Shown piece after piece: positions 15,811 through 24,575 of a stretch of 64,000 bases of DNA (position 1 is the stretch's first letter; each line of letters starts with the position of its first letter). The stretch is from a virus, in the IMG/VR virus record IMGVR_UViG_3300009128_000003, positions 1 through 64,000 of that record, one strand, 5' to 3'. The translations under genes were made by a program, and so were the position numbers. Under the pieces are notes generated by a model. The model had not been told where the DNA came from. It saw only the letters and a program-made list of their open reading frames with translations, and ran no database searches.

Positions 15811-16686
15811 TTAAGTCTTATATGGTATAATAGCATGTTTATGAGGCTTCGTCAAGAACTCTGATGGTTTTTTTATTATTTTATCTGACGCAAGATAACT
15901 TCTATAGCCTTCCCATGTCGAGAGATCAAAGAACCACTCCGGTTCATATATATGCGCGTCTGCAGTATTCAGCTTATTAAACACCACGGATAGATCGAAA
16001 TTCTTTGCTGACCAGCGCTCCTCCAGCGGCAAGCGCTTGCTGGGGTATTGCTCTCCCTCTTCGGTATTATAAAACTCCTTGGTAGTCTCTTTGTTAACGT
16101 GGCGCCGGCAATGGATATAGTCTTGCCCCAGCATTGTAAAACAAAGAGGCACGTCATCTACAACAGTGTGCCCGTCGTGCTTCATTAAAAAGTTGTTCGA
16201 GGGATCGGATATCTCGCGACGGTGTTGGCGTAGATCATAAACATTATAAGCAGACATAGGGAAAGCGATAAAGTACTTCTCGGGCACGACCCATTTAGAT
16301 ATATGGTTGGCGGTGCGCCATGCTGCATAGATGCCGGCAAGGATCGACCAGCCATATGAATCGCGGCGCCCAATATCTTTAGGGTGAATGGGAACATAAT
16401 AAATAGGTATCTCGCGCCTGTTCTCAGAGTTTTCTCCGTATTGTCTGCGGTTTAAGTAGACAGGATCATACACCCACTCGCCTATTCTTTTACGCACCAT
16501 CGGAGCTAAGTCTGAGTTAGCAACAATCCAAATAGTTTGGCACCCGGCTATCGAACATTCGAAGACGGCTTTCTGAATCGCAGTAAACCCTGCCTCCACT
16601 GGCATCAGTATCTCTGGTGTGTCGATGTCGAAATCGGTCGTTAAGCCAGCCACCGGAATGATGCCGGCTAAATGTATATGCTTCAC
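15811..16686 (-). CDS. Nucleotidyltransferase-like protein (GT-A / NTP-transferase fold)
   Basis: The 291-residue protein opens with HIHLAGIIPVAGL, followed by PEILMPVEAGFTAIQKAV and GCQTIWIVANSDLAPMVRKR. This is the layout of sugar-nucleotide transferases (a Gly-rich loop, then 'kpll.v.g..pl' and a strand before a helix). A SYGWSILAGIYAAW helix and an FIAFPMSAYNVYDL segment follow. Related proteins occur in marine T4-like phages. The conserved metal-binding Asp pair is not obvious. The gene overlaps the Rossmann-like gene upstream (ATGA), suggesting a joint role. The exact reaction is unknown. Confidence 0.65.
   Translation of the reverse strand: MKHIHLAGIIPVAGLTTDFDIDTPEILMPVEAGFTAIQKAVFECSIAGCQTIWIVANSDLAPMVRKRIGEWVYDPVYLNRRQYGENSENRREIPIYYVPIHPKDIGRRDSYGWSILAGIYAAWRTANHISKWVVPEKYFIAFPMSAYNVYDLRQHRREISDPSNNFLMKHDGHTVVDDVPLCFTMLGQDYIHCRRHVNKETTKEFYNTEEGEQYPSKRLPLEERWSAKNFDLSVVFNKLNTADAHIYEPEWFFDLSTWEGYRSYLASDKIIKKPSEFLTKPHKHAIIPYKT
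15827..15855 (-). promoter_or_regulatory. sigma70-type promoter of dnaE
   Basis: Minus-strand TTGACG (15850-15855), 17 bp, TATTAT (15827-15832). It lies inside the 3' end of the nucleotidyltransferase-like gene, followed by an AAGGGAGGG ribosome binding site before the ATG at 15801. Confidence 0.75.
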
Positions 16687-17576
16687 AAATGCCTCAAAAG
16701 TCTATCGTATCCCAAACAACCCTGCGGTAGAGCTTCAAGCAAATCTTCTTCGCTATCTTGCGGTATTTCAATATTGCTGGCTTGTGGTTGGGGGGTAATG
16801 CGCTGCTCATGCTTTTGGCGAGCAGTGCTAGATGTTCTAAATTTGTAATGCTTTGGTTTTCCGTTCGGTCCGTATCCATTAAATTTTCCTTTCATGCCTA
16901 AACTTTCCATTTGATGAACAAGTTTGAATCGAGCCATGGTTTCTGAGTAGTTAAAATCTCTAAGTTGCTCTTCTGTGAGCGTTGAAACAACACACGCGTC
17001 TTTAACGGCAGTTGCCCCATCAATTCTATCCGAAGGATAAAACCATACCTGTCTTACTAAGTCGTCATCAAATTCAATATAGTCGATGTGGTGTTTGCCT
17101 CCCCGATTGAAGGCTATCCAATCATAACATATATATTGCGGAGGGTCAAGTGCTTTCTCTTTTGCTAACCCAACCGACTGATCGTCGCCAAAGTAATAGC
17201 ATCTTTCAAAATTAACTTCTGCTATTTTTGAATACTCGTTTGAGCACACCAGCGAGTCCGGAGTCCAGCGCAAGGTGTGACACAAGTTAGACAGAGGCAG
17301 TTGCCCCTCCAGTCCCAATAAGAAAAGAAGTCTCTCCCACAACAACTCTTTCGGGATCCCAACTTCCTTTTCTCCCTCAAACGTCGTTAAACTTTTTGGG
17401 GACATGGAAATTTTTAGTCCCGATAAGTCTGCATCAATTGGCAAATAGTCGAACCGAAAAGGTCTGCGCTCTTGGGCAAAAAAAACTGGGTATTTGTTAA
17501 CGAATGCAAACAATAAGGCGCTTAATGAGCTACCCACCACGATGTGTTCGTGTTCATACTTCATCTTCGCAGACAT
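16683..17576 (-). CDS. Putative Rossmann-fold (FAD/NAD-type) protein
   Basis: The protein has 297 residues. The first 35 include HEHIVVGSSLSALLFAFVN, resembling the strand-GxGxxG-helix of an FAD/NAD-binding fold with the glycines partly replaced by serines. The middle is mixed alpha/beta with YYFGDDQSVGL; the last 60 residues are low-complexity (Gln/Pro/Glu). The start at 17576 has AGGAAG 7 nt upstream; the in-frame ATG at 17564 is possible. It overlaps the endolysin gene and the transferase gene. A redox enzyme acting with the transferase is possible but unproven. Confidence 0.6.
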   Translation of the reverse strand: MSAKMKYEHEHIVVGSSLSALLFAFVNKYPVFFAQERRPFRFDYLPIDADLSGLKISMSPKSLTTFEGEKEVGIPKELLWERLLFLLGLEGQLPLSNLCHTLRWTPDSLVCSNEYSKIAEVNFERCYYFGDDQSVGLAKEKALDPPQYICYDWIAFNRGGKHHIDYIEFDDDLVRQVWFYPSDRIDGATAVKDACVVSTLTEEQLRDFNYSETMARFKLVHQMESLGMKGKFNGYGPNGKPKHYKFRTSSTARQKHEQRITPQPQASNIEIPQDSEEDLLEALPQGCLGYDRLLRHL

Positions 17577-18510
17577 CGCTGCTTCCTACGTATCCGGTGT
17601 TTTCCTCTTGGACTGTTTCTTCCAGCAATGTGCGCAAATCAAGTCCGGCGCAATCAATCTTTCCTTTAGAAATGTGATAATGACTCACGAATCCAGAGAA
17701 GTTTCCGTATTTAACATCTTGTTCATATTTTGTAGAGGTGTTTCCAAACTGACCGAGGGGTGCCTCGTATGGAATTTCGGTTGCAACATGAATCGCTTTC
17801 CAGAGCGCTTTGAGTGCTCGGATTTGAACTGGATAAAAACCCAAGAAGGGCTCTAACTTGCGCGTGTGAACCCATGCCTCTTCCACTATCGGGCGCTCAC
17901 CGAAGTCATTCTTCTTGTACCACTCTTGGTATTTGGGGTAGTAGGCGTTAGAAATTTCAACGCCGACAGATGCACGGTTTGCTCTTTCACTTCCTGCGTG
18001 CCAGCACCCGTGTTGCATATCTGTGGTCTGATAGATGGTGCCGTCGTTGTCAATTAGAAAGTGCACGGAGATACCTCGGCGATCTAATACATTTTGACAA
18101 GACTTGGAACTTAAACAGACATCCCAGTGGTTTACAAAATAGCGAATGTTTCGTTTGGGGCGCCCTGTATAGTCATAGTACGATCCCTTTCGCGAGGGTA
18201 GACCACCGCGTTCGGACCATAAGACCATTTTGTCCCAACCAATGGGGTGGAACTCTCCATTATACACAATGTAGTTGGAGTACTGAGGATCTTCTGGCTT
18301 GTGTGCATCGATGTCGGCTTGGCGTTCCGTCCAAAGGCGCCGATAGGTCATCGGTCCACATAGACCATCCCCTGATAAGCCTCTTTCTTTCTGCCATTTC
18401 TTAATGGCGCGGACGAGCTTATCGTCGAAATACTTTTCGCCAAACCATGCTGGTTCCCAGCCCAAGTTAGCTGCAGACGATTCATTATAAAAATTCTTGT
18501 CGATAGGCAT
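17554..18510 (-). CDS. Endolysin: peptidoglycan-binding domain plus N-acetylmuramoyl-L-alanine amidase
   Basis: The 318-residue protein starts with a PG_binding_1-like domain (DDKLVRAIKKWQKERGLSGD, then GPMTYRRL, residues about 25-60). An Amidase_2/PGRP domain follows: NHWDVCLSSKSC, RGISVHFLIDNDGTIYQ, HGCWHAGSERANRASVGVEI and a final SHYHISKGKIDCAG. The zinc-binding His/His/Cys-type residues are in NHWD, SHYH and KIDC, and a conserved Glu is in VGVEIS. It cuts the amide bond between MurNAc and the stem peptide at lysis. No signal peptide is visible, so a holin should export it; none was identified with certainty in the window. Confidence 0.93.
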   Translation of the reverse strand: MPIDKNFYNESSAANLGWEPAWFGEKYFDDKLVRAIKKWQKERGLSGDGLCGPMTYRRLWTERQADIDAHKPEDPQYSNYIVYNGEFHPIGWDKMVLWSERGGLPSRKGSYYDYTGRPKRNIRYFVNHWDVCLSSKSCQNVLDRRGISVHFLIDNDGTIYQTTDMQHGCWHAGSERANRASVGVEISNAYYPKYQEWYKKNDFGERPIVEEAWVHTRKLEPFLGFYPVQIRALKALWKAIHVATEIPYEAPLGQFGNTSTKYEQDVKYGNFSGFVSHYHISKGKIDCAGLDLRTLLEETVQEENTGYVGSSDVCEDEV

Positions 18511-18535
18511 CTCGCAATGCTCCCCCTTTGTGTCC

Positions 18536-18814
18536 TTATTTAATTAGTCCTAAAACATAATTATCTAACACAAGGGAGGTGTCCTCGCCGTTGATCACAA
18601 GCTGTTCTACCATAGACTTATCCACAAGGACCTGAACACCCTGTGATAGCTGTTCTGCAAAGCGAACTTCTGTCGACCACGCCACAACGGAGGCTACGAC
18701 ATGTCGATCTTCTGTCGGTTTAAAATCTTGTGGAAGCAGGACGCCTCCTGCTGTTTCGTGGGGACTTGGTTGTCCCAAATCAATCTGAATGTATCTATTG
18801 AGTGGCTCAAACAT
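18536..18814 (-). CDS. GroES-like co-chaperonin (gp31-type partner)
   Basis: The 92-residue product starts at ATG 18814 with GGAAAG upstream; the longer reading of the frame has no site. It follows the GroES pattern: a PLNRYIQIDL strand, the mobile-loop region SPHETAGGVLLPQ (GroES has a similar x-AGGIVL), a VVASVVAW strand, a VQVLVDKSM strand, an EDTSLVLDNYVLGLI end. The loop hydrophobic triplet GVLL suits GroEL contact. It is not T4 gp31-like in sequence but fills that role by position in a phage with its own GroEL. A late-type element at 18844-18851 overlaps the nrdJ stop. Confidence 0.8.
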   Translation of the reverse strand: MFEPLNRYIQIDLGQPSPHETAGGVLLPQDFKPTEDRHVVASVVAWSTEVRFAEQLSQGVQVLVDKSMVEQLVINGEDTSLVLDNYVLGLIK

Positions 18815-18842
18815 GTTATTACTTTCCGGGTTAGTTGTTAAT

Positions 18843-20810
18843 TTAAATAGTGCAAGAATCGTTAGTACAGAACTTGGTGCCGCTGCCGCCTTCATCTGTC
18901 TCGAATCGCATCAGTGGTTTAATTTGTTTAGTCGCCTCATCATACTGCTCTTTAGTAATAGATTCATAGGGAGCTTGTTCATATCCCGTTTCTTCATATT
19001 TTAAAAAGGAGACTGCCTTCAGACGAGATTCGTACATCTCAAGGGCATCTTTAATTTGGGAAGCCTCTTCGGGCTTAAAGGTGACTGTCACTGATACGGA
19101 GTTGTCAGCCCAGTAGTGCTGGTACTGTGCCGCGATCTCCAACTGTTCCCACATAGATACGCTGCGCTTTCCTTTTTGAAAGTGCGGTTCGTGAACCGGA
19201 AATTCTACGCAGAGTGTGTTGGGAGAGTAACGATCATCTTCCATCTTGTATCCCGCTTCAACAAGTTTATCAATTAATTTTGAATCTTTTGAGAACCTGA
19301 TACGTCTAATGTAGTACTCGTCTTCGGGGAAGTGGATGCCCGGGGTCGATCCGTTGAGCAGCGAGACTGTTCCGGACGGCTTGATCGAGGTCATCCGAAT
19401 AGACTTGGGGATACATAACCAGTTAGAATATTCTTCGTCTAATTCTTGAACGTGTGCGTACGCCTTGTCGCACCAATCATACATCTGTCGGCGTCCGTGC
19501 TTGTTGAATGCCTGCACAACACCCGACTGAGATAGTCCGATGCGCCGGTTCTTAAGCATCTTTGCGTTTGTTTCTGGCCAATGAGTGTTGGAGAGGGTGA
19601 CAGTCTTTCCGTATAAATAAGCAATCTTTAAAGTGCGCAAGTAGTCTTCTATGTCGTCGTGCTTGGCTGGATATGTCTCGACCAAGCAGCATAGCTCCGC
19701 GTCTTCCAGCTGTTGTTCCACGCAAGGATTGAATCCTGCGACATTAATATCGTCTAGACGTTCGCCATCTTTAAATCGTCCGCGGGTGCGTGCGTTGTTG
19801 AGCCAAATATATCCCGGTTCACCATTTTTCTGGGACTGTGTCGCGTGCCATGTGTAGTCCATGCCCACGACCGCATTGAAGGAATTGTTCGAACCCCATC
19901 GATGATGCATGAGCTTTTCAGAATCGTTCTTCATCTCTAGATATCGCTTGTCGTCGTAGCGACCCATTGCTAGAGCAGCAGAGCGGCGCACATTGCCCGC
20001 CACCACACAGCGCCCGATCAGGTTCTCGGTATCCACGATATCAACAGAACTAATTGGCTCACCAATGCGACCGGCATACAGTTCCGTTAGGTTTTTATGC
20101 AACTCGATAAGCGGGCGGGCGCCCGATGAGGTGCCCCCAAAGCCGCGAATGATGGCGCCCTGTGGTCGGATAGAGGAGTAGTCAAACTTGGGCACCTTTC
20201 CACCAAAGAAGAATCCATCGAGCAAAAGATGAACAGAATCAACCCACCCCTCACGGGAGTCATCGATAACATGGATGTCATTAGTATAGTGGGGCTCTTT
20301 GACGTTAACGGTTCCAGCGCCCTCGGTGTCGAACCCTACGCCAATGCCTACCATAAGAGCATCCATCATCCACGCGAACAAATAGCCGCCTTTGGTAGCC
20401 AAGTCGCGAGTTGATCTAAATGCGCAGTTAAACAATCCGGCAGCGGTCTTCTCTTCAATAAACTTGGTCCCCATCATCCACAGTCCGCGACCGGGTGGTG
20501 TCCACTTTAAATTAAACAGCCGATCATAAGCGTCCTTGGCTGTCTTCTGTGCCTTGGCATCATTCCATTCTAAGCCCAATAAGAATACGTGCTGCTTTTG
20601 CATGTTGAACATGCCCTCGACAACTCGGCGACATGTTTGCCACCACTCTTCGCTCCCGGTGGCGTCGGGTTCAAATTCGTTTAGGCGCCGCGAGTAGGTA
20701 CGTTTATATGTTACATACCCTAGGGGTCCCCATGGGACGGTGGCTCCTTTATACGGCTCAATGAATGTATCGGAAAGCCGGAAGCGGCGGATGTTGTCAA
20801 GTGTTCTCAT
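18843..20810 (-). CDS. nrdJ: Class II (adenosylcobalamin-dependent) ribonucleoside-triphosphate reductase
   Basis: The 655-residue protein matches the monomeric B12-dependent reductase. Segments include GLFNCAFRST, GVGFD, RRSAALAMG, the active-site FNPCVEQQLEDAELCCLVE with the thiyl-radical and partner cysteines, SIKPSGTVSLLNGSTPG and a C-terminal redox pair FCTNDSC. It makes dNTPs without oxygen or an NrdB subunit but needs host cobalamin. Class II enzymes are common in marine phages. The gene runs into the GroES-like gene and follows the helicase by 6 nt. The C-terminal cysteines are re-reduced by thioredoxin, which the phage may supply (9159-9518). Confidence 0.95.
   Translation of the reverse strand: MRTLDNIRRFRLSDTFIEPYKGATVPWGPLGYVTYKRTYSRRLNEFEPDATGSEEWWQTCRRVVEGMFNMQKQHVFLLGLEWNDAKAQKTAKDAYDRLFNLKWTPPGRGLWMMGTKFIEEKTAAGLFNCAFRSTRDLATKGGYLFAWMMDALMVGIGVGFDTEGAGTVNVKEPHYTNDIHVIDDSREGWVDSVHLLLDGFFFGGKVPKFDYSSIRPQGAIIRGFGGTSSGARPLIELHKNLTELYAGRIGEPISSVDIVDTENLIGRCVVAGNVRRSAALAMGRYDDKRYLEMKNDSEKLMHHRWGSNNSFNAVVGMDYTWHATQSQKNGEPGYIWLNNARTRGRFKDGERLDDINVAGFNPCVEQQLEDAELCCLVETYPAKHDDIEDYLRTLKIAYLYGKTVTLSNTHWPETNAKMLKNRRIGLSQSGVVQAFNKHGRRQMYDWCDKAYAHVQELDEEYSNWLCIPKSIRMTSIKPSGTVSLLNGSTPGIHFPEDEYYIRRIRFSKDSKLIDKLVEAGYKMEDDRYSPNTLCVEFPVHEPHFQKGKRSVSMWEQLEIAAQYQHYWADNSVSVTVTFKPEEASQIKDALEMYESRLKAVSFLKYEETGYEQAPYESITKEQYDEATKQIKPLMRFETDEGGSGTKFCTNDSCTI
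18844..18851 (-). promoter_or_regulatory. Late-type ACTATTTA element upstream of the GroES-like gene
   Basis: Minus-strand CACTATTTAAATT overlaps the nrdJ stop codon and lies 30 nt upstream of ATG 18814. It would allow the co-chaperonin to be expressed with virion genes separately from the replication operon. Inference from motif recurrence. Confidence 0.4.
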
Positions 20811-20816
20811 TGGTTG

Positions 20817-22202
20817 CTATTTCCTTCTTAGTTTAGTATATTTTGCCTTTAAAAGTTCCTGCTGCGCTCTTGGATCAAGGGAGACTGGCGATGTCGCCAC
20901 TTGCTGAGTATTGTTACCGGCGCCCAATTGGTGAATCTTAGGCAAAATTTTGATATTCACATTGGAGGTGTCCATAAATATATTATACACCATTCCGTCC
21001 GGTCCGTTTCTATTTTTTGCAATAAAAATCTTTCCTTGATTGTTCTGTTTGTCCTCAATCGTTCGCGAGACAGAGAAAATAAAGTCGGCAACAAAGCACT
21101 TATTAAATGCCTCTGAGATTTGTTCCATTGTGATCACCTCTGCGCTCAGACCGGCGCGATTTGTTTGTGATGCGGTCCACACAGGGCACTGGAACTCTGT
21201 GGAGAGGGCGCGCAACTCCTCATAAATAGACCCAAGCTCTTCGCGCTTCTCTTTGCGCATTTGCATGGGCTTGAGAAGATCTGCGTAATCTACAATAACC
21301 ATTCCAGGATTAATACCACGCTTAACAAGCCGAGAAAGATGTGCTCGGATTGTATTTGTGGAGGCAGACTTAGTTGGGTACTCTTTAACAATAAGTGTTC
21401 CATCAATGTTTTTAATTTCTTCATATATCTCTTCCTTAAAATTAATGATGTCCGAAAGGGGATAACCTGTGATACAACTATCGTAGCGAGTTGCAATGAC
21501 CGTATCTTGAAGTTCTAGTGTATAGTGTACTACAGTTTTGCCTTCTTTTAAAGCTTCAGATCCAAGATGCACAAGAACCATCGACTTGCCGGCTCCTGTG
21601 GGGGCAATCACAACCCCCAGTTCGCTCTTGCCTAAGCCGCCACCAATGATACCATCGATGTCGGACCAGCCTGTAGAGACTGGTACTCGGAACTTGGGCA
21701 TGAACCTCTCTTCAAAGTCTGCCATGTAATCATAGCCAAAATTATTTTCAGATCCCAATTTTAAGGCATCATTAATAACTTTAGAAATCTCGTCAAAAGA
21801 ACAATTCTGCAAAAGATTAACGGACGTCAGCATCGCCTCTTTCAGGTTTTGCTTACGACAAAAATCAAGCGAGATTTCCTTGATGTATTCTGCGTCCGTC
21901 ACCTCTTGGGTGTGCATGCGAGCGAAATAATCCTTCACTTGTTGTTGGATCGTCTCGTCTTCATCTTCCAGTTCAGTCTTAATGATGGTTAACATCGCAT
22001 TGACTGATGGGTGCTTGTCGTATTTCTCTCGGAATGTTAGCGTTTTCCTTAGAAAGACACGCAGATACTCTAGCTCAATGAAGTTAGTATCAAGTACTTC
22101 AGTGATCTGATCTGCGAATGGTCTATCCTCAAAAATAAGCTGAACAAGTCCTTCTTGGAAAGTTTTTCCATACTTTCCAAAGTTGATTTTACTTGCTGCC
22201 AT
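20817..22202 (-). CDS. DnaB/gp41-type replicative helicase
   Basis: The 461-residue RecA-fold helicase has a Walker A loop in VVIAPTGAGKSMVLVH, a Walker B-type MVIVDYADLLKP, then QCPVWTASQTNR and an ADFIFSVSR segment, as in T4 gp41 and DnaB. The N-terminal 150 residues are helical. It unwinds DNA 5'-3' as a hexamer at the fork. The promoter is at 22226-22253. No primase gene is recognised in the window, so priming must come from outside it or from the host. Confidence 0.92.
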   Translation of the reverse strand: MAASKINFGKYGKTFQEGLVQLIFEDRPFADQITEVLDTNFIELEYLRVFLRKTLTFREKYDKHPSVNAMLTIIKTELEDEDETIQQQVKDYFARMHTQEVTDAEYIKEISLDFCRKQNLKEAMLTSVNLLQNCSFDEISKVINDALKLGSENNFGYDYMADFEERFMPKFRVPVSTGWSDIDGIIGGGLGKSELGVVIAPTGAGKSMVLVHLGSEALKEGKTVVHYTLELQDTVIATRYDSCITGYPLSDIINFKEEIYEEIKNIDGTLIVKEYPTKSASTNTIRAHLSRLVKRGINPGMVIVDYADLLKPMQMRKEKREELGSIYEELRALSTEFQCPVWTASQTNRAGLSAEVITMEQISEAFNKCFVADFIFSVSRTIEDKQNNQGKIFIAKNRNGPDGMVYNIFMDTSNVNIKILPKIHQLGAGNNTQQVATSPVSLDPRAQQELLKAKYTKLRRK

Positions 22203-22225
22203 TTATACCCCCGCTTGTGTTTATA

Positions 22226-22253
22226 AGTATAACCGACTGAGGCTGAAAGTCAA
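22226..22253 (-). promoter_or_regulatory. sigma70-type promoter of the helicase-nrdJ operon
   Basis: Minus-strand TTGACT (22248-22253), 16 bp, TATACT (22226-22231), about 25 nt upstream of the ATG at 22202. Confidence 0.75.
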
Positions 22254-22267
22254 GGCAAAAATAAGAT

Positions 22268-23248
22268 TTATTCGGTTGCATTGTCAACACACTCTCTCGC
22301 TATTTTGTTTAAGTGTGTCTTAAGATCTTCCCAATTTAGCTCACCAAATCCATCGGCGCGCATCAGTCCCAGAATCTCTGTCTTGTTGAACTCACATTCA
22401 AAATTTTCTATGGACTCCTTCACATGCATCTTAGATTGGAAAGACATCTGGGGCGCATAGAGTTGCATCATCTTGTAGTTGTGTTCGATAACCCCTTTGT
22501 TCTCTGCGATGTTATCGAAAACCTTAAGCTTGCTGTTCTCGCTAGCATTGGCGCAATAGTCTACGACATCATCAATAGTATATGTCTTCTCTTCACCTAA
22601 AAACGATAGGCGCTTACTTATTGTTTTGAATCCAACACCCTTGATGCCAGCTAAGTTATCGGACGCATCTCCAATGATGGAGCGCGCTAGTGCCATATTA
22701 GTAGGGTGGACGCCCGTCTGTTCGACGATGCGCTTGGTGTTGAGCATTTCATTTTGAGTGGGGCGCCACAACACCGTCTCATCGTCGCAAATCTGCATGA
22801 AGTCTTTATCATTAGAGACAATGATCTTCTGCCAGCCCTTATAGTAGTCCATCGAGCAGACATACGAAATCACGTCATCGGCTTCAATCTCTGGAAGAAG
22901 GGTTTGGATGATGGGCATGTTGTTAAGATACTCGATCACTCTCCCTTGCTGCCAAATCTTATTCTGCAACTCTTCGTCGTCTGTAAGGTTGTGGAATGCT
23001 CTGTTGAGGCGGATCGGCTTGCGACCTTCCTTGTAGTTCTTGTCCATAGTCTTGCGCTTCTTGGATCCGTTCGGACCATCCCACGCAACCACCACCTGAT
23101 CGGGTCGTGTTTCTCTCACCAGTTTCTGTAAAATCTTGATGAAGCCTTTGAGTCCCCCAATCGGCTGCCCATTGGTGGACAGCGATGGGTCTACAATATA
23201 TGCCCTCAGATACGCATTCAGCGCATCAATAATTAATACTCGTTTCAT
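22268..23248 (-). CDS. 5'-3' exonuclease / flap endonuclease (T4 RNase H / PolA N-domain type)
   Basis: The 326-residue protein has the FEN signature: VLIIDALNAYLRAY, VVVAWDGPNGSKKRK, LPEIEADDVISYV, IVSNDKDFMQI and the GDASDNLAGIKGVGFKTISKRL helix-hairpin-helix. The metal-binding aspartates are present in each. It removes RNA primers and 5' flaps. It stands alone, not fused to a polymerase, although a small family-A polymerase is encoded at 29355-30530. It overlaps a 37-residue reading frame and is transcribed from 23385-23413. Confidence 0.94.
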   Translation of the reverse strand: MKRVLIIDALNAYLRAYIVDPSLSTNGQPIGGLKGFIKILQKLVRETRPDQVVVAWDGPNGSKKRKTMDKNYKEGRKPIRLNRAFHNLTDDEELQNKIWQQGRVIEYLNNMPIIQTLLPEIEADDVISYVCSMDYYKGWQKIIVSNDKDFMQICDDETVLWRPTQNEMLNTKRIVEQTGVHPTNMALARSIIGDASDNLAGIKGVGFKTISKRLSFLGEEKTYTIDDVVDYCANASENSKLKVFDNIAENKGVIEHNYKMMQLYAPQMSFQSKMHVKESIENFECEFNKTEILGLMRADGFGELNWEDLKTHLNKIARECVDNATE

Positions 23249-23358
23249 AGCTTATAGCTCCCTGCTATCTTGTTGTTAATCGTGTAAACCACTCTTTTGA
23301 TCCCTACGTGCCTTTTAACGGCTCCGCCGCATTTGTATTCTTTGCAGTCTACAGACAC
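23245..23358 (-). CDS. Small 37-residue protein (short frame, GTG start)
   Basis: A GTG start at 23358 follows an AGGAGGG ribosome binding site and encodes a 37-residue frame that ends with TGA overlapping the nuclease ATG (ATGA). It begins MSVDCKEYKCGGAVK and is basic with two or three cysteines (a CxxxxC pair near the start). The promoter at 23385-23413 lies directly upstream. Site, promoter and overlap make a real gene likely. Function unknown. Confidence 0.5.
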   Translation of the reverse strand: MSVDCKEYKCGGAVKRHVGIKRVVYTINNKIAGSYKL

Positions 23359-23384
23359 AAAGCCCTCCTTTGTGATTATATTCT

Positions 23385-23413
23385 ATTATAACCAATTAGG
23401 AGGACAAAGTCAA
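23385..23413 (-). promoter_or_regulatory. sigma70-type promoter of the nuclease unit
   Basis: Minus-strand TTGACT (23408-23413), 17 bp, TATAAT (23385-23390). It starts just after the recA stop codon. Confidence 0.85.
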
Positions 23414-23420
23414 CAACTTT

Positions 23421-24560
23421 TTATTCTTTTACTGGAACCGTCAGATCTTCAGGATCGGCGTAGAAGGCATCCGCGTTGCCTTCTCGATTCTGGAACTTCT
23501 GAACAATCTCTTCATCCATGATCTTGATCACTTCGGCACGGAACTCGGGATCAGATGTAATCAACCCTGTCCACTTGGAGGGTTGAAATTTCTTTTCGTA
23601 GCCTCCGGGTGTCTTAAGAGTATACCAAGCTCCGGCGGACGAGAGAGACTCGGAGCTTTTAATAGCGTCAAACCAACTCTCTTCGTCGCGAATGCCAATC
23701 TCTTCAGCGCCCCATAAGATGCGGAATGCACAAGAGCGCCCTTGCGTGCCAAAGCGAGACTTCTCTAGCTTAATTTTAACCTCTGATCCAATTCGGAAAC
23801 CCTTTTCATCTTCGATGAATGATGCCTTTGCCTTGCGACCAGTCAGCCAGATGCGCAGCGAATAAGAATAGTGCATCGCCTTGCCGCCGGGGGTTGTGTA
23901 GGGCGTGGTCATCGCCACAATGCGGGCATTCGGACCCTGTGGGATATTGGTCTTAAGCTGATTCAGGACAAGCAGAGTCGCCTGCTTATCAGCAATAGGG
24001 ATCGTCAGCTTGGACATTCCCTTTGCAAGAATGCGCGCCTTCACCGCCATCGATGATTGCGGATTGAAGTCGCCCTCCACGTCTGAGACAGAAGGGGTAA
24101 ATGCTAGCGAATCCCAGATAAAAACAATCTGTTCGTCGGTTGCTGCTAGAAGCTCTTCGATAGTCTCCAGCACAAACTCGACAGAGGATGCTTGAACGTA
24201 CATTAAGCGCTCTAGGTCGCACCCTGTTCTCTCCAAAAAACTTGGGTCGATGGCAGACTCAGAATCAAAATATACGACGAGCTTCCCCGTCTTCTGCGCA
24301 TTGGCTGCGATCTGTGCTGCCATGTATGACTTGCCCGTGGACTCCAGTCCGGCGATCTCTGTGACCTTACCGACTGGGACGCCTGCTACTCGTCCCTTGC
24401 AGATGATCGAGTCAAGCCAGCGAGAGCCTGTTGGAATCCATTCTTTAACGGAGGTGGGGTTGTCGCCGGTTAGATCATGGGCAACGCTCCGACCGGCTTT
24501 CTTGTTTACTAGTTTCATTAGGTCTTGCATTGCCACGCGACCTGCTTTGGCTTTTGCCAT
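23421..24560 (-). CDS. recA: RecA/UvsX-type recombinase
   Basis: The 379-residue protein has the RecA core: WIPTGSRWLDSIICKG, Walker A GLESTGKSYMAAQ, a FIWDSLAF Walker B strand, then LVLNQLKTNIPQGP and an ARIVAMTTPYTTPGGKAM segment as in RecA/UvsX loops. It forms filaments on single-stranded DNA for strand exchange. The lysine in the P-loop and the Gln/Asn of loop 2 are present. The promoter is at 24592-24620. It precedes the FEN unit and belongs to the replication-recombination part. Confidence 0.95.
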   Translation of the reverse strand: MAKAKAGRVAMQDLMKLVNKKAGRSVAHDLTGDNPTSVKEWIPTGSRWLDSIICKGRVAGVPVGKVTEIAGLESTGKSYMAAQIAANAQKTGKLVVYFDSESAIDPSFLERTGCDLERLMYVQASSVEFVLETIEELLAATDEQIVFIWDSLAFTPSVSDVEGDFNPQSSMAVKARILAKGMSKLTIPIADKQATLLVLNQLKTNIPQGPNARIVAMTTPYTTPGGKAMHYSYSLRIWLTGRKAKASFIEDEKGFRIGSEVKIKLEKSRFGTQGRSCAFRILWGAEEIGIRDEESWFDAIKSSESLSSAGAWYTLKTPGGYEKKFQPSKWTGLITSDPEFRAEVIKIMDEEIVQKFQNREGNADAFYADPEDLTVPVKE

Positions 24561-24575
24561 GTGCTCTCCTACAGT

